Notes: generated by a model from the sequence alone, not told the origin. Shown: positions 53,117-62,800, counted from the first letter of the stretch. The stretch is DNA of 64,000 nucleotides from Geopsychrobacter electrodiphilus DSM 16401 (GCF_000384395.1 NZ_ARWE01000001.1:806001-870000), one strand, 5' to 3'. Translations and numbers: made by a program.

Positions 53117-53695
53117 CTATTTTTTCGGCAGATCGAAGATTCCCACCAACGGCGGCATATCTTTGATCCCCAGCAATAAAAATTCAGCGCGTACCAGTTT
53201 TGGTTGTCCATCGTTTAGACTATTCCACTCTTCACGCCAATTCTGGCCGTCAAAAAACTGGAAAGTCAGTTGTTCAATCCCCTGGGCCAGATTCTCTTCT
53301 TTGGCAGTCCCTTGGGTGTAGAGACTTTTATCGGCGCGCCAGAGCGTCAGACTGCCGTCATCCTCTGGACCCAGACGGTAGCTGATCTGACGAATTCCCG
53401 GCTTTCGTTTGTTGCTTGAGTTGGTTAGCAGTTCAATATATGGCTCGCCAAGGCTGTTTTTCCCGCCGCTTAAGGCCGGGATGGTGCCCTGATTTTCCAG
53501 GCTCAATCCGAGAAGTTCACGATCGAGGCGTTCGATCAAAACCCGGCCCAGGTGCATCGCTTCCCCCTGTTTTTCAACACGCTCCTTGGCATTGCTGGTG
53601 GTTGAAAAGACCCCGTAGATACTGGTCATCAGGATGCTCGCCAAGGCGATCGCGACCAGAATTTCCAGGAGAGTAAAGCCTGTATTCTCTTTCAT
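53117..53695 (-). CDS. gspJ: Type II secretion minor pseudopilin GspJ
   Basis: A 192-residue minor pseudopilin with prepilin peptidase site TGFTLLEILVAIALASILM at the N-terminus. It belongs to the GspI-J-K tip complex. The start at 53695 (MKENTGFTLLE) was chosen over an upstream start inside gspI; the frame extends further without a ribosome site. It lies 5 bp after gspI. Confidence 0.9.
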   Translation of the reverse strand: MKENTGFTLLEILVAIALASILMTSIYGVFSTTSNAKERVEKQGEAMHLGRVLIERLDRELLGLSLENQGTIPALSGGKNSLGEPYIELLTNSSNKRKPGIRQISYRLGPEDDGSLTLWRADKSLYTQGTAKEENLAQGIEQLTFQFFDGQNWREEWNSLNDGQPKLVRAEFLLLGIKDMPPLVGIFDLPKK

Positions 53696-53700
53696 AGCGA

Positions 53701-54075
53701 TCACTCTTTGATAAAGGAGGTCAGGGTCACCTGATCGTTCTCCTCCTCCTTGCCCCATAGAACGCTTAAATCAACCTGCACGATGCCGATGATCGGCGTC
53801 GGGGTGTTGATGCGTCGCCAACTGAAGCCCTGGTTTGGTTCGGCGAAAATCCCCTTGGTCTGGTCGGACCCGAGATTGAGTCCATGTTCAATCTCGGCCA
53901 TTTTCTGTTTGGCCAGCAATGTAGCGCGCGTCATCTGTTGCAAGCGGCTATTGACCAGAACACTGCGCTGGGCAAGGCCCAGCATCACCACCAGCGCAAT
54001 GCCGACAATGGCGAGGGCGATCATGACTTCGAGCAGGGTAAATCCCTGATTTTTCAGAGGCAGTCGGGACGTCAT
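53701..54075 (-). CDS. gspI: Type II secretion minor pseudopilin GspI
   Basis: A 124-residue minor pseudopilin: leader MTSRLPLKNQ, then GFTLLEVMIALAIVGIALVVM with Glu at position 5 of the mature helix. The C-terminal part is short beta sheet (FSWRRINTPTPIIGIVQVDL). It nucleates the tip complex with GspJ and GspK. It overlaps gspH by 4 bp (ATGA). Confidence 0.9.
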   Translation of the reverse strand: MTSRLPLKNQGFTLLEVMIALAIVGIALVVMLGLAQRSVLVNSRLQQMTRATLLAKQKMAEIEHGLNLGSDQTKGIFAEPNQGFSWRRINTPTPIIGIVQVDLSVLWGKEEENDQVTLTSFIKE

Positions 54076-54593
54076 CGGAACGACCGGAAGCCGTCGAAAA
54101 TCTGGGTTCGTCCGGTGAGCGGGACCAGCCTCAGGGTCAGTTTTTTATCATTTTTATCTTGCAGGTAGATAATCGTCTCTTCAAGCCAGCCTCCGGGGAG
54201 CAGGGTCGTGGTGACCTCACCATCACTCCGCTCGCCTTTTCCGGGCTGGTAAATATTGACGAAACGGACCCCCTCACCCAATTTGTGCTCATCACCCACC
54301 CCAAGCAGAGGCACCCATTCGCCCAGAGCGTTGATTTTTTCGGCATGATAGGCCGCCTTGTCAAAATTAAAGATCAGGCGATGCTCCTGGCCGGTCATGG
54401 CCGCTTCGTTGTAGAGATACTTCACCGTGCCAGCCAGGCGGCTGGCGGAAGAGTTTAGCCGGTTGGGATCAAAGCCGCTGATCAGAGGCATAATGAGCCC
54501 GGCCATCATCCCCAGCAACAGAATGACCAGCATCAACTCAATCAGGGTGAATCCCGAGCGGTTATTCAATCTCCCAGCTGTTGATGTCGGCAT
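54072..54593 (-). CDS. gspH: Type II secretion minor pseudopilin GspH
   Basis: A 173-residue pseudopilin with NNRSGFTLIELMLVILLLGMMAGL as the processing site and helix, followed by a GspH-type beta domain (VKYLYNEAAMTGQEHRLIFNFD). The start ATG at 54593 overlaps gspG by 32 bp; it is preceded by GAAGGTG. Alternative later starts lack a ribosome site. Confidence 0.85.
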   Translation of the reverse strand: MPTSTAGRLNNRSGFTLIELMLVILLLGMMAGLIMPLISGFDPNRLNSSASRLAGTVKYLYNEAAMTGQEHRLIFNFDKAAYHAEKINALGEWVPLLGVGDEHKLGEGVRFVNIYQPGKGERSDGEVTTTLLPGGWLEETIIYLQDKNDKKLTLRLVPLTGRTQIFDGFRSFR

Positions 54594-55011
54594 TGTCACC
54601 TTCACCGCCCGATGAGCCATCGGGTCCGTAAGAGATTATATCGTAGTCGTCATGAATACCGGGAGAGATGTAGATATATGGATTTCCCCAGGGGTCCATC
54701 GGGATTTTCTTCATGTAACCCTTATCGCGATAATGGGTCGGAATTCGCCCGGTGGTCGGTTTTTCAACCAAAGCCTTCAATTCCTGTTCGGTGCTGGGGA
54801 AAAAGCTGTTATCCAGTTTAAAGCTGGCCAGTGCTTGTTCGAAGCCGCGAATCTGGACTGCCGCCTTGGTGCGGCGGGCTTTCTCAGGTTCTCCCAGCAG
54901 CCGGGGGATGACGATCCCGGCCAGAATGCCAAGAATAACCACGACAACCAGGATTTCGATCAGGGTGAAACCCCGCTGGTTATTTAACGCTAAATTTTTT
55001 CGTTCCAACAT
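54562..55011 (-). CDS. gspG: Type II secretion major pseudopilin GspG
   Basis: A 149-residue major pseudopilin: basic leader MLERKNLALNNQR, processing site GFTLIEILVVVVILGILAG with Glu5, then the conserved GspG sheet region with a calcium-binding loop (KKIPMDPWGNPYIYI, and DIISYGPDGSSGGEGDNADI). It builds the periplasmic pseudopilus filament. Processing needs the prepilin peptidase GspO/PilD, which is not in the window. A 178-bp gap separates it from gspF. Confidence 0.95.
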   Translation of the reverse strand: MLERKNLALNNQRGFTLIEILVVVVILGILAGIVIPRLLGEPEKARRTKAAVQIRGFEQALASFKLDNSFFPSTEQELKALVEKPTTGRIPTHYRDKGYMKKIPMDPWGNPYIYISPGIHDDYDIISYGPDGSSGGEGDNADINSWEIE

Positions 55012-55189
55012 TCAGTTGACTCCTTATTTCTTTTAAATTGTGACCTGCCCTACTCAGCAGAGGGCCTGTGGGCAGCCGCTTTTGACTGCATCCAACGTAG
55101 CCACTTAACTTCCCGCAATCAACAGCGGCTGAACACAGGTTGCCAAATGGCAATCACCCATCATTTTACGCCTCACACCTCACGGCTCT

Positions 55190-56404
55190 CTACCCCAGGC
55201 TCTGGCTGGCCTGGAAAATCGGCAACAGGATCGCCAGCACGATAAATCCGACGGCTCCACCCATAAAGAGGATCATGATCGGTTCGAGCAGAGCCAACAA
55301 GCGGTTGATCGACATCTCTATCTGTTGATCGCAGGTGTCTGCCACCCGGCGCAGCATCTGTTCAAGCTCTCCGCTGCGTTCACCGACGGCGATCATCTGT
55401 ATCAGCATGGCCGGGAAAAGCTTCTCTTTCTGTAAGGGCTCAGCCAGCGAGGTTCCTTCCCTGACCTGACTGGCGGCCCGATCAATTGCCTGCTGCAACA
55501 CTATATTATCCAGCAGTTTGCCGGTTATATCCAGCGCTCGAAGCAGGGACTGTCCGCCCTGTAGCAGGGTCGACAGTGTCCGGCTGAAACGACTGGTGGC
55601 AATCAGCAGATTGAGGCGGCCGATCAGGGGGAGTTTGAGTCGCCATTGGGCGAGGATCAGTCGTCCTTTGTCGCTCGACGCCCAGCGCCTGACGAGAAAC
55701 AGGATAACGAATAGCAGGCCGAAAATCAGCCAGCTGTAGTCGTGCAGCAGGTTACTCGCGGCAATCAGCATCCGGGTCGGCAGGGGGAGGACCTGATCGA
55801 GATCGATCAGCATTCGGGTGACCTTGGGCAGGATAAACCCGACCAGGAACAGCAATACGCCGGTGCCGACGACTGCCATCAGCACCGGATAAGCCAGCGC
55901 TGCCGTGATCCGATTGCGTAGACGGGCTTGTTCTTCCAGCAGGTCGGCAAGATTGGCCAGCGCCTGATCAAGGGTACCGCTATTTTCGCCGACTTCGACC
56001 ATGCTGATGTAAATGTTCGGGAAAAGCTTCCCCTCGGCGGCCAGCGACAGGTGGAGGGGTTCCCCTTCGACCACCGCTTCATGGACTCGGTTGAAGATTG
56101 CCGCCAGATGTTGTTTCTCGATCTGGCTCGCTACCGTATTGATCGCTTCGTCGAGGCTCAGCCCGGCGCTGAGCAGGGTTGCCAGTTGGCGCGTGGCTAT
56201 AGACAGTTCTTCAAGCGGCACCTGCGGAGTGCGCCAGCGAGAAAGCAGGTTCCCACCCGACTTACTCCCGGCCGCGGCGATCTCGGTGACAAAGATGTTC
56301 TGCTGGCGCAGTTTTGCGATGACAGCGCGTTGTCCGCTCCCGTCACAGCTTCCCTTGATCTTGCGCCCGCTGCTATCTAATCCGGTGTAATCAAAAAGCG
56401 CCAT
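55190..56404 (-). CDS. gspF: Type II secretion inner-membrane platform protein GspF
   Basis: A 404-residue GspF protein with two repeated helical cytoplasmic domains (LLSAGLSLDEAINTVASQ in the first, LLQGGQSLLRALDITGKLL in the second) and three membrane helices (VLMAVVGTGVLLFLVGFIL, YSWLIFGLLFVILFLV and GGAVGFIVLAILLPIF). It couples the ATPase to pseudopilus assembly. The N-terminal FDYTGLDSSGRKIKG is typical. Confidence 0.95.
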   Translation of the reverse strand: MALFDYTGLDSSGRKIKGSCDGSGQRAVIAKLRQQNIFVTEIAAAGSKSGGNLLSRWRTPQVPLEELSIATRQLATLLSAGLSLDEAINTVASQIEKQHLAAIFNRVHEAVVEGEPLHLSLAAEGKLFPNIYISMVEVGENSGTLDQALANLADLLEEQARLRNRITAALAYPVLMAVVGTGVLLFLVGFILPKVTRMLIDLDQVLPLPTRMLIAASNLLHDYSWLIFGLLFVILFLVRRWASSDKGRLILAQWRLKLPLIGRLNLLIATSRFSRTLSTLLQGGQSLLRALDITGKLLDNIVLQQAIDRAASQVREGTSLAEPLQKEKLFPAMLIQMIAVGERSGELEQMLRRVADTCDQQIEMSINRLLALLEPIMILFMGGAVGFIVLAILLPIFQASQSLG

Positions 56405-56476
56405 CAGTCATATGCCTGCAAGGTGTAAGGCGTTAAGTATTCGAAATGACAAATCCTTATCTGGTATCGGGACATT

Positions 56477-58171
56477 TCAGTTATCGATCTGGGTGACCCT
56501 GAGGATCTCTTCCAGGGAGGTCTCTCCGGTTAGTGCTTTTTGCAAGCCATCCTGACGCAGGCTGCGCATGCCAGCTCTTTGGGCTGCTTGACGGATTCTG
56601 CTGGCATCAGCCCCCGACATCAGCATTTCGCGAATTTCATCGGTCAAAAGCAGCAGTTCGTAGATCCCGGTCCGACCACGATAACCGATCTGTTGACAAC
56701 TGTCACAGCCCACACTGCGAAAAAATTTAACCTCGTCCTCGCTGGGCAGCATACCGGCGAAGTGGCGGATCATCTCCTCGCTCGGCGAGTAGCTGCTGCG
56801 GCAATCAGGGCAGAGCTTGCGCACCAGGCGCTGTGCCAGAATCCCGGTGACTGCAGAGGAGACCAGAAAAGGTTCGATCTTCATGTCGAGAAGACGGGTG
56901 AGGGCGCCGGCCGCATCGTTGGTATGCAGGGTCGAAAAGACCATGTGGCCGGTCAGCGCCGATTGAACTGCAATTTCGGCGGTTTCGCTGTCACGAATCT
57001 CGCCAACCATGATGATATCAGGGTCCTGGCGCAAAATCGAACGCAGGCCGGCGGCAAAGGTCAGCTCGATCTTGGAATTGACCTGAATCTGGCCGACGCC
57101 GTTCAGCTGATATTCGATCGGATCTTCAACCGTGATGATATTTTTGGAGCGATCGTTCAGACGGCTGAGGGCGGCGTAAAGGGTGGTGGTTTTGCCCGAG
57201 CCGGTTGGTCCGGTGACGAGGAAGATCCCGTGCGGCTGATGGATCAGGCGGTCGATCTGTTGTTGCAACTGTTCGTCGAGCCCGATGGCGGAGAGTTCGA
57301 TAACGCTCGAACTCTTTTCGAGCAGGCGCAAAACCAGGCGTTCGCCGAAGGCGGTGGGCAGGGAGGAGACGCGAATGTCGACGTCGCGGCCGGCAATGCG
57401 TACGCGAAAACGGCCATCCTGTGGCAAGCGTTTCTCGGCGATGTTGAGTCCCGCGATGATTTTGATGCGAGAAATGATCGCGGCCCGGGCCTTTTGAGGC
57501 GGCCGTAGAACTTCATAGAGTACGCCATCAATCCGATAGCGGATGATCATTTCGGTTTCAAAAGGCTCCAGGTGGATATCGCTGGCGCGTTCACGACTGG
57601 CCCGCGCGATCAGGCCGTTGACGAAGCGGATGATCGGCGCCTCATCGCTGCTGTCGAGCAGGTCTGTTGGCCCAAGGGTCGCGGCCAGATCACTGTCGCC
57701 GCCCTCAAGGTCCGGCGTTAGATTGGCAGAATCTCCTGCCTGTTCCGCATAGGCGCGGTTGATCGCGTTAAGGATCTCTTCTTCCGGGGCCAGACAAATT
57801 TCAATGTGACAACCAGTGAGCGCCGCGAGGTCGTTGATCGGGGTGCTGTTGGTTGGATCGGCCATCGCCAGGCGTAAGTAAGTTTTTGAAATTTCAAGAG
57901 GGAAAATGCATTCTTCCCGGACATATTCAAGGGGTAAACGGCCCAGCAACTCAGTCGCTCCCGCCATTTTTAACTGGGGCAGATAACTCAGGCCAAACTG
58001 CCGGGCCAGCGCACTGGTGAGGGCATTCTTGCTCAGGCCGAAATGGTTCATCAGGATCTGGCCAAGGCGCTGCTGATCCTGTGCTTGACGCTGTAAAGCG
58101 TCTTCGATGTTTTGGGCAGAGAGAACCTCATCCTGCAGCAGGATCTCGCCCAATTTCAGCCAATTACTCAT
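56477..58171 (-). CDS. gspE: Type II secretion ATPase GspE
   Basis: A 564-residue secretion ATPase. An N-terminal GspL-interacting domain is followed by the nucleotide-binding core: Walker A GPTGSGKTTTLYAAL, Asp box and Walker B (RQDPDIIMVGEIRDSETA), and a tetracysteine zinc site (CPDCRSSY and CDSC). The start is ATG at 58171, overlapping the gspD end by 8 bp; the longer ORF upstream lies inside gspD. It powers pseudopilus assembly in the cytoplasm. Confidence 0.95.
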   Translation of the reverse strand: MSNWLKLGEILLQDEVLSAQNIEDALQRQAQDQQRLGQILMNHFGLSKNALTSALARQFGLSYLPQLKMAGATELLGRLPLEYVREECIFPLEISKTYLRLAMADPTNSTPINDLAALTGCHIEICLAPEEEILNAINRAYAEQAGDSANLTPDLEGGDSDLAATLGPTDLLDSSDEAPIIRFVNGLIARASRERASDIHLEPFETEMIIRYRIDGVLYEVLRPPQKARAAIISRIKIIAGLNIAEKRLPQDGRFRVRIAGRDVDIRVSSLPTAFGERLVLRLLEKSSSVIELSAIGLDEQLQQQIDRLIHQPHGIFLVTGPTGSGKTTTLYAALSRLNDRSKNIITVEDPIEYQLNGVGQIQVNSKIELTFAAGLRSILRQDPDIIMVGEIRDSETAEIAVQSALTGHMVFSTLHTNDAAGALTRLLDMKIEPFLVSSAVTGILAQRLVRKLCPDCRSSYSPSEEMIRHFAGMLPSEDEVKFFRSVGCDSCQQIGYRGRTGIYELLLLTDEIREMLMSGADASRIRQAAQRAGMRSLRQDGLQKALTGETSLEEILRVTQIDN

Positions 58172-60194
58172 TTTTGGCGGGGGCTTCCTGTGGCGTTGAG
58201 TCCACATCTGTATCGGCCTTGATAAGTAAGGATTTTTGATCGATTGCCTTACGTAATGCCGGGGATTGAAGTACTTCACCTGTCAGTTGGGCCCGTCGGG
58301 TGACCTCGGACATTTCGGTAGCGTTATGAATCACGCGCGGGGTAATAAAAACCAGCAGGTTGGTTTTTTCTGAAGTGGTTCCCGTCGAGCGGAACAGCCA
58401 CCCGATCAGAGGAATATCTCCGAAAAATGGGACTTTTGATTCTGTTTTTTGAACATTTGTACCGATCAGACCTCCCAATACGACGGTCTTGCCGTCCTCC
58501 GCCAGTACGGTATTGCGCAACTGTCGTTTGGTGAAGGTGGGACCCACATCATTGACATTCCCAACCTGAGTGCCTGCGATTGCGGTGATCTCCTGATAGA
58601 CGTTAAGACGCACCAGATTGCCTTCGGTGACTTGTGGAGTAAAGCGCAAGGTGAGAGCCACATCTTTACGTTCGATTGCCACGCTTTGCGCAGAAGTATT
58701 GCTCGTATCAGTGAGTCGATTAGTGATGATCGGGACATTGGAACCAACAATAATCTCGGCTTCTTCGTTGTCCGAGGTCAACAGACGAGGAGCAGAGAGG
58801 ATGTTGATGTCTTTACTGGTCTGCGACAGTTGAATCAGTGCTGAAATCGCCGGTACCGTGATAGTCGTTCCGTCGGCGCCAACTGTCGTGATCGGGCTGA
58901 AGAGTCCACCGAGCATCAACCCCTGTACTGTCTGCGCTAATAGCGGGATGGTGGACCCGTCAGTGGGTACGAAGCTACTTAATCCGACTGAGCCGGAATT
59001 CAGATTGCTGGTCCCCAGGGTCAGATTGTTCTTGCCGATGCCGGCGGCTCCCTGCAGGGAGGCCCCAATCGCGCGGGTGGCATCCATTGACAGTTCAAGA
59101 ATCAGCGCCTCTACATAGACCTGGTTGCGTTGGATGTCGAGCTTTTCAATCACCTGTTTGATTTCGGCGAACTGGTCAGGGCCGGCACTGATCAAGAGTG
59201 AATTGGTCGGTTTGTCAGCCGTAATTACGACAGGGCCGGAAGGCGTCGTTACTCCTGGTTTTTTGCTTGCGGCGGCGGTTTTGGTCCCCGTCATGATCTC
59301 ATTGAGGGTTTTGGCCAGCGTCTCGGCGTCGGCATTTTTCAGGTAATAAACATTGATATTCGAGCGAGTTTGTTCACCCGGGACATCAAGGGTTGCAATG
59401 AGGCTGCGCAGAAGGTTTAGTTCATCTTCGGAGGCTATCGCCAGCAAGGTGTTGGTACGCGGATAGGCGATCACCTGGCCGGTCTGGGTGGGGGCGTTGC
59501 CCACGACCCTTCTGCGGCGTGGATTGGTTTGTTTGCTGATCATCGAATTGGCGATTTGTGCGATCTCTTCGGCGCTGGCATCTTTCAGAGTGAAAACTTC
59601 CAGGCGATCCAGTGCTGAAGGGAGGTCCAGTTTATCGATGATTTCGACCAGACGATCAATGTTGGCGGCGTTGTCGGTTAAAATCAGCGTGTTTGTTGGT
59701 TCATAGACGGTCAGGTTGCTGGTTTTAGCGATCAACGGAAGCAACACGGTGCTTGCAAGGACCTGAGCGTCGGCATAGTTCAGGCGGATTAAGCGCGTTA
59801 TGTAACCATCCCCTTGCATGGTGTCCGAGACCGGCAGGTTGTTCTGTTTAGCATCCTGTAATGGCACAATCTTGTTGACCTTACCGGTTTCTATCAAGGT
59901 GTAACCCTTGACATTAAGTACGGTCATGAAGAGTTGATAGGCCTCGTCTCTGCTCATGGGTTCGGGTGAAATGATCGTCACCTTACCGCGGACCCGTTCA
60001 TCGTAGACAAAGTTGCGCCCGGTCATTTCCGAAATTGTTTTGATCAGATCGCTCAATTCAACGTCTTTGAAGTCAAGCGAGATCTCGGCTTTCGGGCTTT
60101 GTGCCCGAGCCTGAGAAACCTGAAAAAAGAGGGCGCCGGTGAATAGCGTCGCGAGTGCGGATACTAAAAGAAATTTACGTAAATAATTCATCAT
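58164..60194 (-). CDS. gspD: Type II secretion secretin GspD
   Basis: A 676-residue secretin with a signal peptide (LFTGALFFQVSQARAQ near 30), N0 domain (ISLDFKDVELSDLIKTISEMTGRNFVYD), N1-N3 repeats, and the secretin barrel (ILSAPRLLTSDNEEAEIIVGSNVP, AEDGKTVVLGGLI, PFFGDIPLIGWLFRS). It forms the outer-membrane channel. A C-terminal S-domain is short. It overlaps gspC by 4 bp and gspE by 8 bp. Confidence 0.95.
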   Translation of the reverse strand: MMNYLRKFLLVSALATLFTGALFFQVSQARAQSPKAEISLDFKDVELSDLIKTISEMTGRNFVYDERVRGKVTIISPEPMSRDEAYQLFMTVLNVKGYTLIETGKVNKIVPLQDAKQNNLPVSDTMQGDGYITRLIRLNYADAQVLASTVLLPLIAKTSNLTVYEPTNTLILTDNAANIDRLVEIIDKLDLPSALDRLEVFTLKDASAEEIAQIANSMISKQTNPRRRRVVGNAPTQTGQVIAYPRTNTLLAIASEDELNLLRSLIATLDVPGEQTRSNINVYYLKNADAETLAKTLNEIMTGTKTAAASKKPGVTTPSGPVVITADKPTNSLLISAGPDQFAEIKQVIEKLDIQRNQVYVEALILELSMDATRAIGASLQGAAGIGKNNLTLGTSNLNSGSVGLSSFVPTDGSTIPLLAQTVQGLMLGGLFSPITTVGADGTTITVPAISALIQLSQTSKDINILSAPRLLTSDNEEAEIIVGSNVPIITNRLTDTSNTSAQSVAIERKDVALTLRFTPQVTEGNLVRLNVYQEITAIAGTQVGNVNDVGPTFTKRQLRNTVLAEDGKTVVLGGLIGTNVQKTESKVPFFGDIPLIGWLFRSTGTTSEKTNLLVFITPRVIHNATEMSEVTRRAQLTGEVLQSPALRKAIDQKSLLIKADTDVDSTPQEAPAKNE

Positions 60195-61105
60195 CGAATC
60201 TCATAAGCAAAGGTCATGGCTTTGCCTCCCCGTTCAAGGCCGATACTGATCTGTTTCGCTTGACGTAGCTGTCCAAATATCTGAAGTGCTTTTTCGGGCG
60301 AATCGAGTTCGACGCCATTAATCTCGCGCAGGATATCACCTTTTTTAAGTCCAAGTTGTTCAATAAACGACCCCCTCTGGATCATGTTCATTTGGAAGCC
60401 GGTGGTTTTCCCTCCTTCAAGGTAGGGGATGGCCTGGGCCTGTTTGAGAAGTTCTCCAATATTAGAGCGGGAGTCTTCGGCAACCTGGGCTGGAATAATC
60501 CAGTTGTTCTCACCAATACTCTCTATCCCTAGGTCTGTCCCTGACCTTTGTGCCGGGGTCGTCGCTGGGGACGCAGCGCGTACTGGCGACCCAGCATGTA
60601 CTGGCGACCCTTGTTTATCCGTCTCAAGTTCAAGAATGACCGATTGCCCATCTGGATAACGGATTTCAACCCGATTCCGTGTGATGTCAGCTAATTTGCC
60701 ACCATCCGGTAGCTCCTGATTGAGGTGGTATGTATCTGTTTCCCGTCCGCTGGTTAAAGTCGCCAAAGGGGATGGGCCTCCGCTGATGGTACCGACGAGA
60801 GACCACTTTGAGGCGGTCTTCGCGGGTGAGGTTGTGGTCTGGGCCGTTTTTGTAGTGGGAGTCAAGGTCTGGTTCTGGGCTGCAGAGTTGAAGATGTCCC
60901 GGGACAAGATCGTCTGGTAGTCAGCCAGGGATGGCAGGGCCTTGGCCTCGATTGGCGGCAACGTTTGAATAAGCGCAGAAGTTTGACCCGGCCCGGCCAG
61001 TATTCCGATGACCGTCGCTCCCAGATGTCCGACGGTCAAGCCCATTAGCCCGCTCAGGGTAGCAAATATCCATAAATAATGTCGTTGGAGCAGGGTGATC
61101 AGCAT
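60191..61105 (-). CDS. gspC: Type II secretion protein GspC
   Basis: A 304-residue inner-membrane protein: short cytoplasmic N-terminus, one helix (FATLSGLMGLTVGHLGATVIGIL), the HR domain (SKWSLVGTISGGPSPLATL and onward) and a C-terminal PDZ domain (IQRGSFIEQLGLKKGDILREINGVELDS). It links the platform to the secretin and helps select substrates. The ATG at 61105 was chosen as first Met near the helix; the frame is open 40 codons upstream, but that stretch overlaps the promoter, and the ribosome site is weak in both cases. Confidence 0.88.
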   Translation of the reverse strand: MLITLLQRHYLWIFATLSGLMGLTVGHLGATVIGILAGPGQTSALIQTLPPIEAKALPSLADYQTILSRDIFNSAAQNQTLTPTTKTAQTTTSPAKTASKWSLVGTISGGPSPLATLTSGRETDTYHLNQELPDGGKLADITRNRVEIRYPDGQSVILELETDKQGSPVHAGSPVRAASPATTPAQRSGTDLGIESIGENNWIIPAQVAEDSRSNIGELLKQAQAIPYLEGGKTTGFQMNMIQRGSFIEQLGLKKGDILREINGVELDSPEKALQIFGQLRQAKQISIGLERGGKAMTFAYEIR

Positions 61106-61168
61106 CTGACGCCAAATATTTGAAGAGTTAAAGAGGAAAGTACATTGGATAGAAAAACTTCGTCTACG

Positions 61169-61197
61169 TATGTAACGTTTCCCTACCAGAAAATCAA
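61169..61197 (-). promoter_or_regulatory. Candidate promoter for the gsp operon
   Basis: On the minus strand TTGATT (61197-61192) and TACATA (61174-61169) are 17 bp apart, ~65 bp before the gspC start codon at 61105. This position makes the longer upstream gspC reading frame unlikely. Confidence 0.5.
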
Positions 61198-61406
61198 GAA
61201 AATTAAGGCGTTTATGCGATTTCAATTCGCCGATATTGAGTCAGGATGTCAGGTAAGAAATCGGGGATCAATTGCCATTATTCCCCGTTGCCTCTTACCA
61301 ACGGCGTTTTAATTTTGAATGTTGTTAAATTAGCAACGCTGCATAATTTGAGTCAAATTTTTTTGTTTTTGAGGTTTAGGCTAAAGCGTCCTGACCGGCT
61401 CCCCAC

Positions 61407-61443
61407 AAAAAAAGGAACCCCGCATCCAAAGATGCGGGGTTCC
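61407..61443 (-). terminator. Rho-independent terminator of conduit module 2
   Basis: GGAACCCCGCATC (61414-61426) pairs with GATGCGGGGTTCC (61431-61443), loop CAAA; on the minus strand the stem is followed by seven T (61413-61407). It ends the module 2 operon before gspC. Confidence 0.92.
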
Positions 61444-61507
61444 TGATGATTTAGGACGGAGAATTAGCCCCGGTCTTTCAGGGCAACTTCTCTTGTGTAA
61501 AGCAGCT

Positions 61508-62278
61508 TCAGTTTAACGGATTGCCACCGTGGCAGCTGGCACAGCTGGGGCCGCTGCCGCCTTCTAAATTGGCACCATGACAGAGAGTGCAGGCGTTCTG
61601 CATGTTGCCGGCAGTACCGTGGAAGGTGGGGCCGTCGTAGCCCTCCCAGTTTGACGGATGGGCCAGATACTCACCGTGACAAGCTTCGCAGCCAGTTCCG
61701 CCCTGGCTGACGATGCCTCTATTAAAACGTGGATTGCTACCCGGGCCGCCAGCTTGACCATGACATGCCTGGCACATTGTTAGATCGGCTTTGGCCACGG
61801 GACCGTGCGTTGAACCGATCAGAAAGCTGCCATCCAGGGGGTGTGGGGCTAAGCCGGGGCCTGCGGCATGGCAGCTTTGAGCGTTATAACTGGTGGAAAA
61901 ACAGCTGGGGGCTACCGTGCTGCCCTGCAGGCTAGCGCCATGGCAGTTTTTGCACAGGTCGGTTTGTGCCCCATAACCGCGATGGTTAACATAAGGGTTG
62001 GTCCAGTCGGCGGGGTGAAAGGTAAATGGAGGACTGGTATTGAAAACGTGGCAAGAATAGCAACTCACCGCCGCGTCGTTGCCCTTGAGATCGGCAGCAT
62101 GGCAGAGGGTGCAATCGGCGGCGAAATCTGCGCTCGCCTGTGCAGCTGCAGGGTGAGATGACAGCCAGTTCTGCGGGTGCGGCTGATTATCTGTCGGAGC
62201 ATTGGGATTGCCGTCACCGCATCCGTTTATGATTAATGGCATTAGTAGCAAAATTAGAAAAATAAATCGGCGTTTCAT
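61508..62278 (-). CDS. Multiheme c-type cytochrome lipoprotein of module 2 (short)
   Basis: A 256-residue lipoprotein (lipobox IINGC, Cys20) with seven CXXCH sites (CTLCH, CYSCH, CKNCH, CQACH, CEACH, CTLCH, CASCH) and one CX9CH (C-FSTSYNAQS-CH). It aligns with the N-terminal ~340 residues of the giant cytochrome at 44889, including the CX9CH followed by CHA.GP...PH, HGP.AKADLT and GSNPRFN. GAAGGAG precedes the start. It lacks the tandem repeats and the Gly/Ser-rich tail of module 1. It should be the surface cytochrome of the second conduit. Confidence 0.92.
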   Translation of the reverse strand: MKRRFIFLILLLMPLIINGCGDGNPNAPTDNQPHPQNWLSSHPAAAQASADFAADCTLCHAADLKGNDAAVSCYSCHVFNTSPPFTFHPADWTNPYVNHRGYGAQTDLCKNCHGASLQGSTVAPSCFSTSYNAQSCHAAGPGLAPHPLDGSFLIGSTHGPVAKADLTMCQACHGQAGGPGSNPRFNRGIVSQGGTGCEACHGEYLAHPSNWEGYDGPTFHGTAGNMQNACTLCHGANLEGGSGPSCASCHGGNPLN

Positions 62279-62298
62279 CTTGTCTCTCCTTCTTAACC

Positions 62299-62769
62299 TC
62301 AGCCGTGACAGCTAACGCAGGTTTGAGATGCTTTAGGGTTGCCGTGACAACGGAAACAAGAGGTCGGGTCTATGCGACCATCAATGCGGTGACGGCTTAG
62401 ATAGTCACCGCGATGTTGCATCTGTCGACCGGTTTCTGTCGGGTTTTTGAGCGAAGGTTTCAGCTCGACCCGGGTCGCATGGCAGTCATTGCAAAAGCTG
62501 GTCTGGTGACACATCGAACAGACAGCTTCATTTTGGTAAGCACGCTGACGGTGGCTTTGCAGCCAGGTTGGTGTGTGGACAAAATCGCCAAAGGCCAGTT
62601 TGTTGTCGCGGGCATCATGACAGTTGATGCAGTTTTTGGTTGATAGACCCAAAGTGGCTTCCGTCGCATGGCGAAGTGGCAGATCTCGACCGCTGTCGAG
62701 CGCCGCACAGGCCGCCAGGCCGAGCAGCAAAAAAGATAATCCCAGAATTATTCTAAAATTTTTACGCAT
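62299..62769 (-). CDS. Pentaheme c-type cytochrome lipoprotein of module 2
   Basis: A 156-residue lipoprotein (lipobox LAAC, Cys21) with five CXXCH sites: CINCH, CSMCH, CNDCH, CFRCH and CVSCH. Its last ~85 residues are nearly identical to the module 1 counterpart at 44367 (CHATRVELKP, KNPTET, QHRGDYLSRHRIDGR, CFRCHGNPK). AGGAG precedes the start. It lies between the porin and the short cytochrome as in module 1, so order is conserved. Confidence 0.92.
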   Translation of the reverse strand: MRKNFRIILGLSFLLLGLAACAALDSGRDLPLRHATEATLGLSTKNCINCHDARDNKLAFGDFVHTPTWLQSHRQRAYQNEAVCSMCHQTSFCNDCHATRVELKPSLKNPTETGRQMQHRGDYLSRHRIDGRIDPTSCFRCHGNPKASQTCVSCHG

Positions 62770-62800
62770 TATTTAACTCCTGCTCGCAATGTAAATGTCA

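Larger units (their letters stand above)
61106..61507. other. Intergenic region, 402 bp, between gspC and module 2
   Basis: It contains the candidate gsp promoter (61169-61197) and the terminator of the module 2 cytochrome (61407-61443). The rest is AT-rich with no gene seen; no 18-residue peptide like that of module 1 is present after the cytochrome stop. Confidence 0.5.
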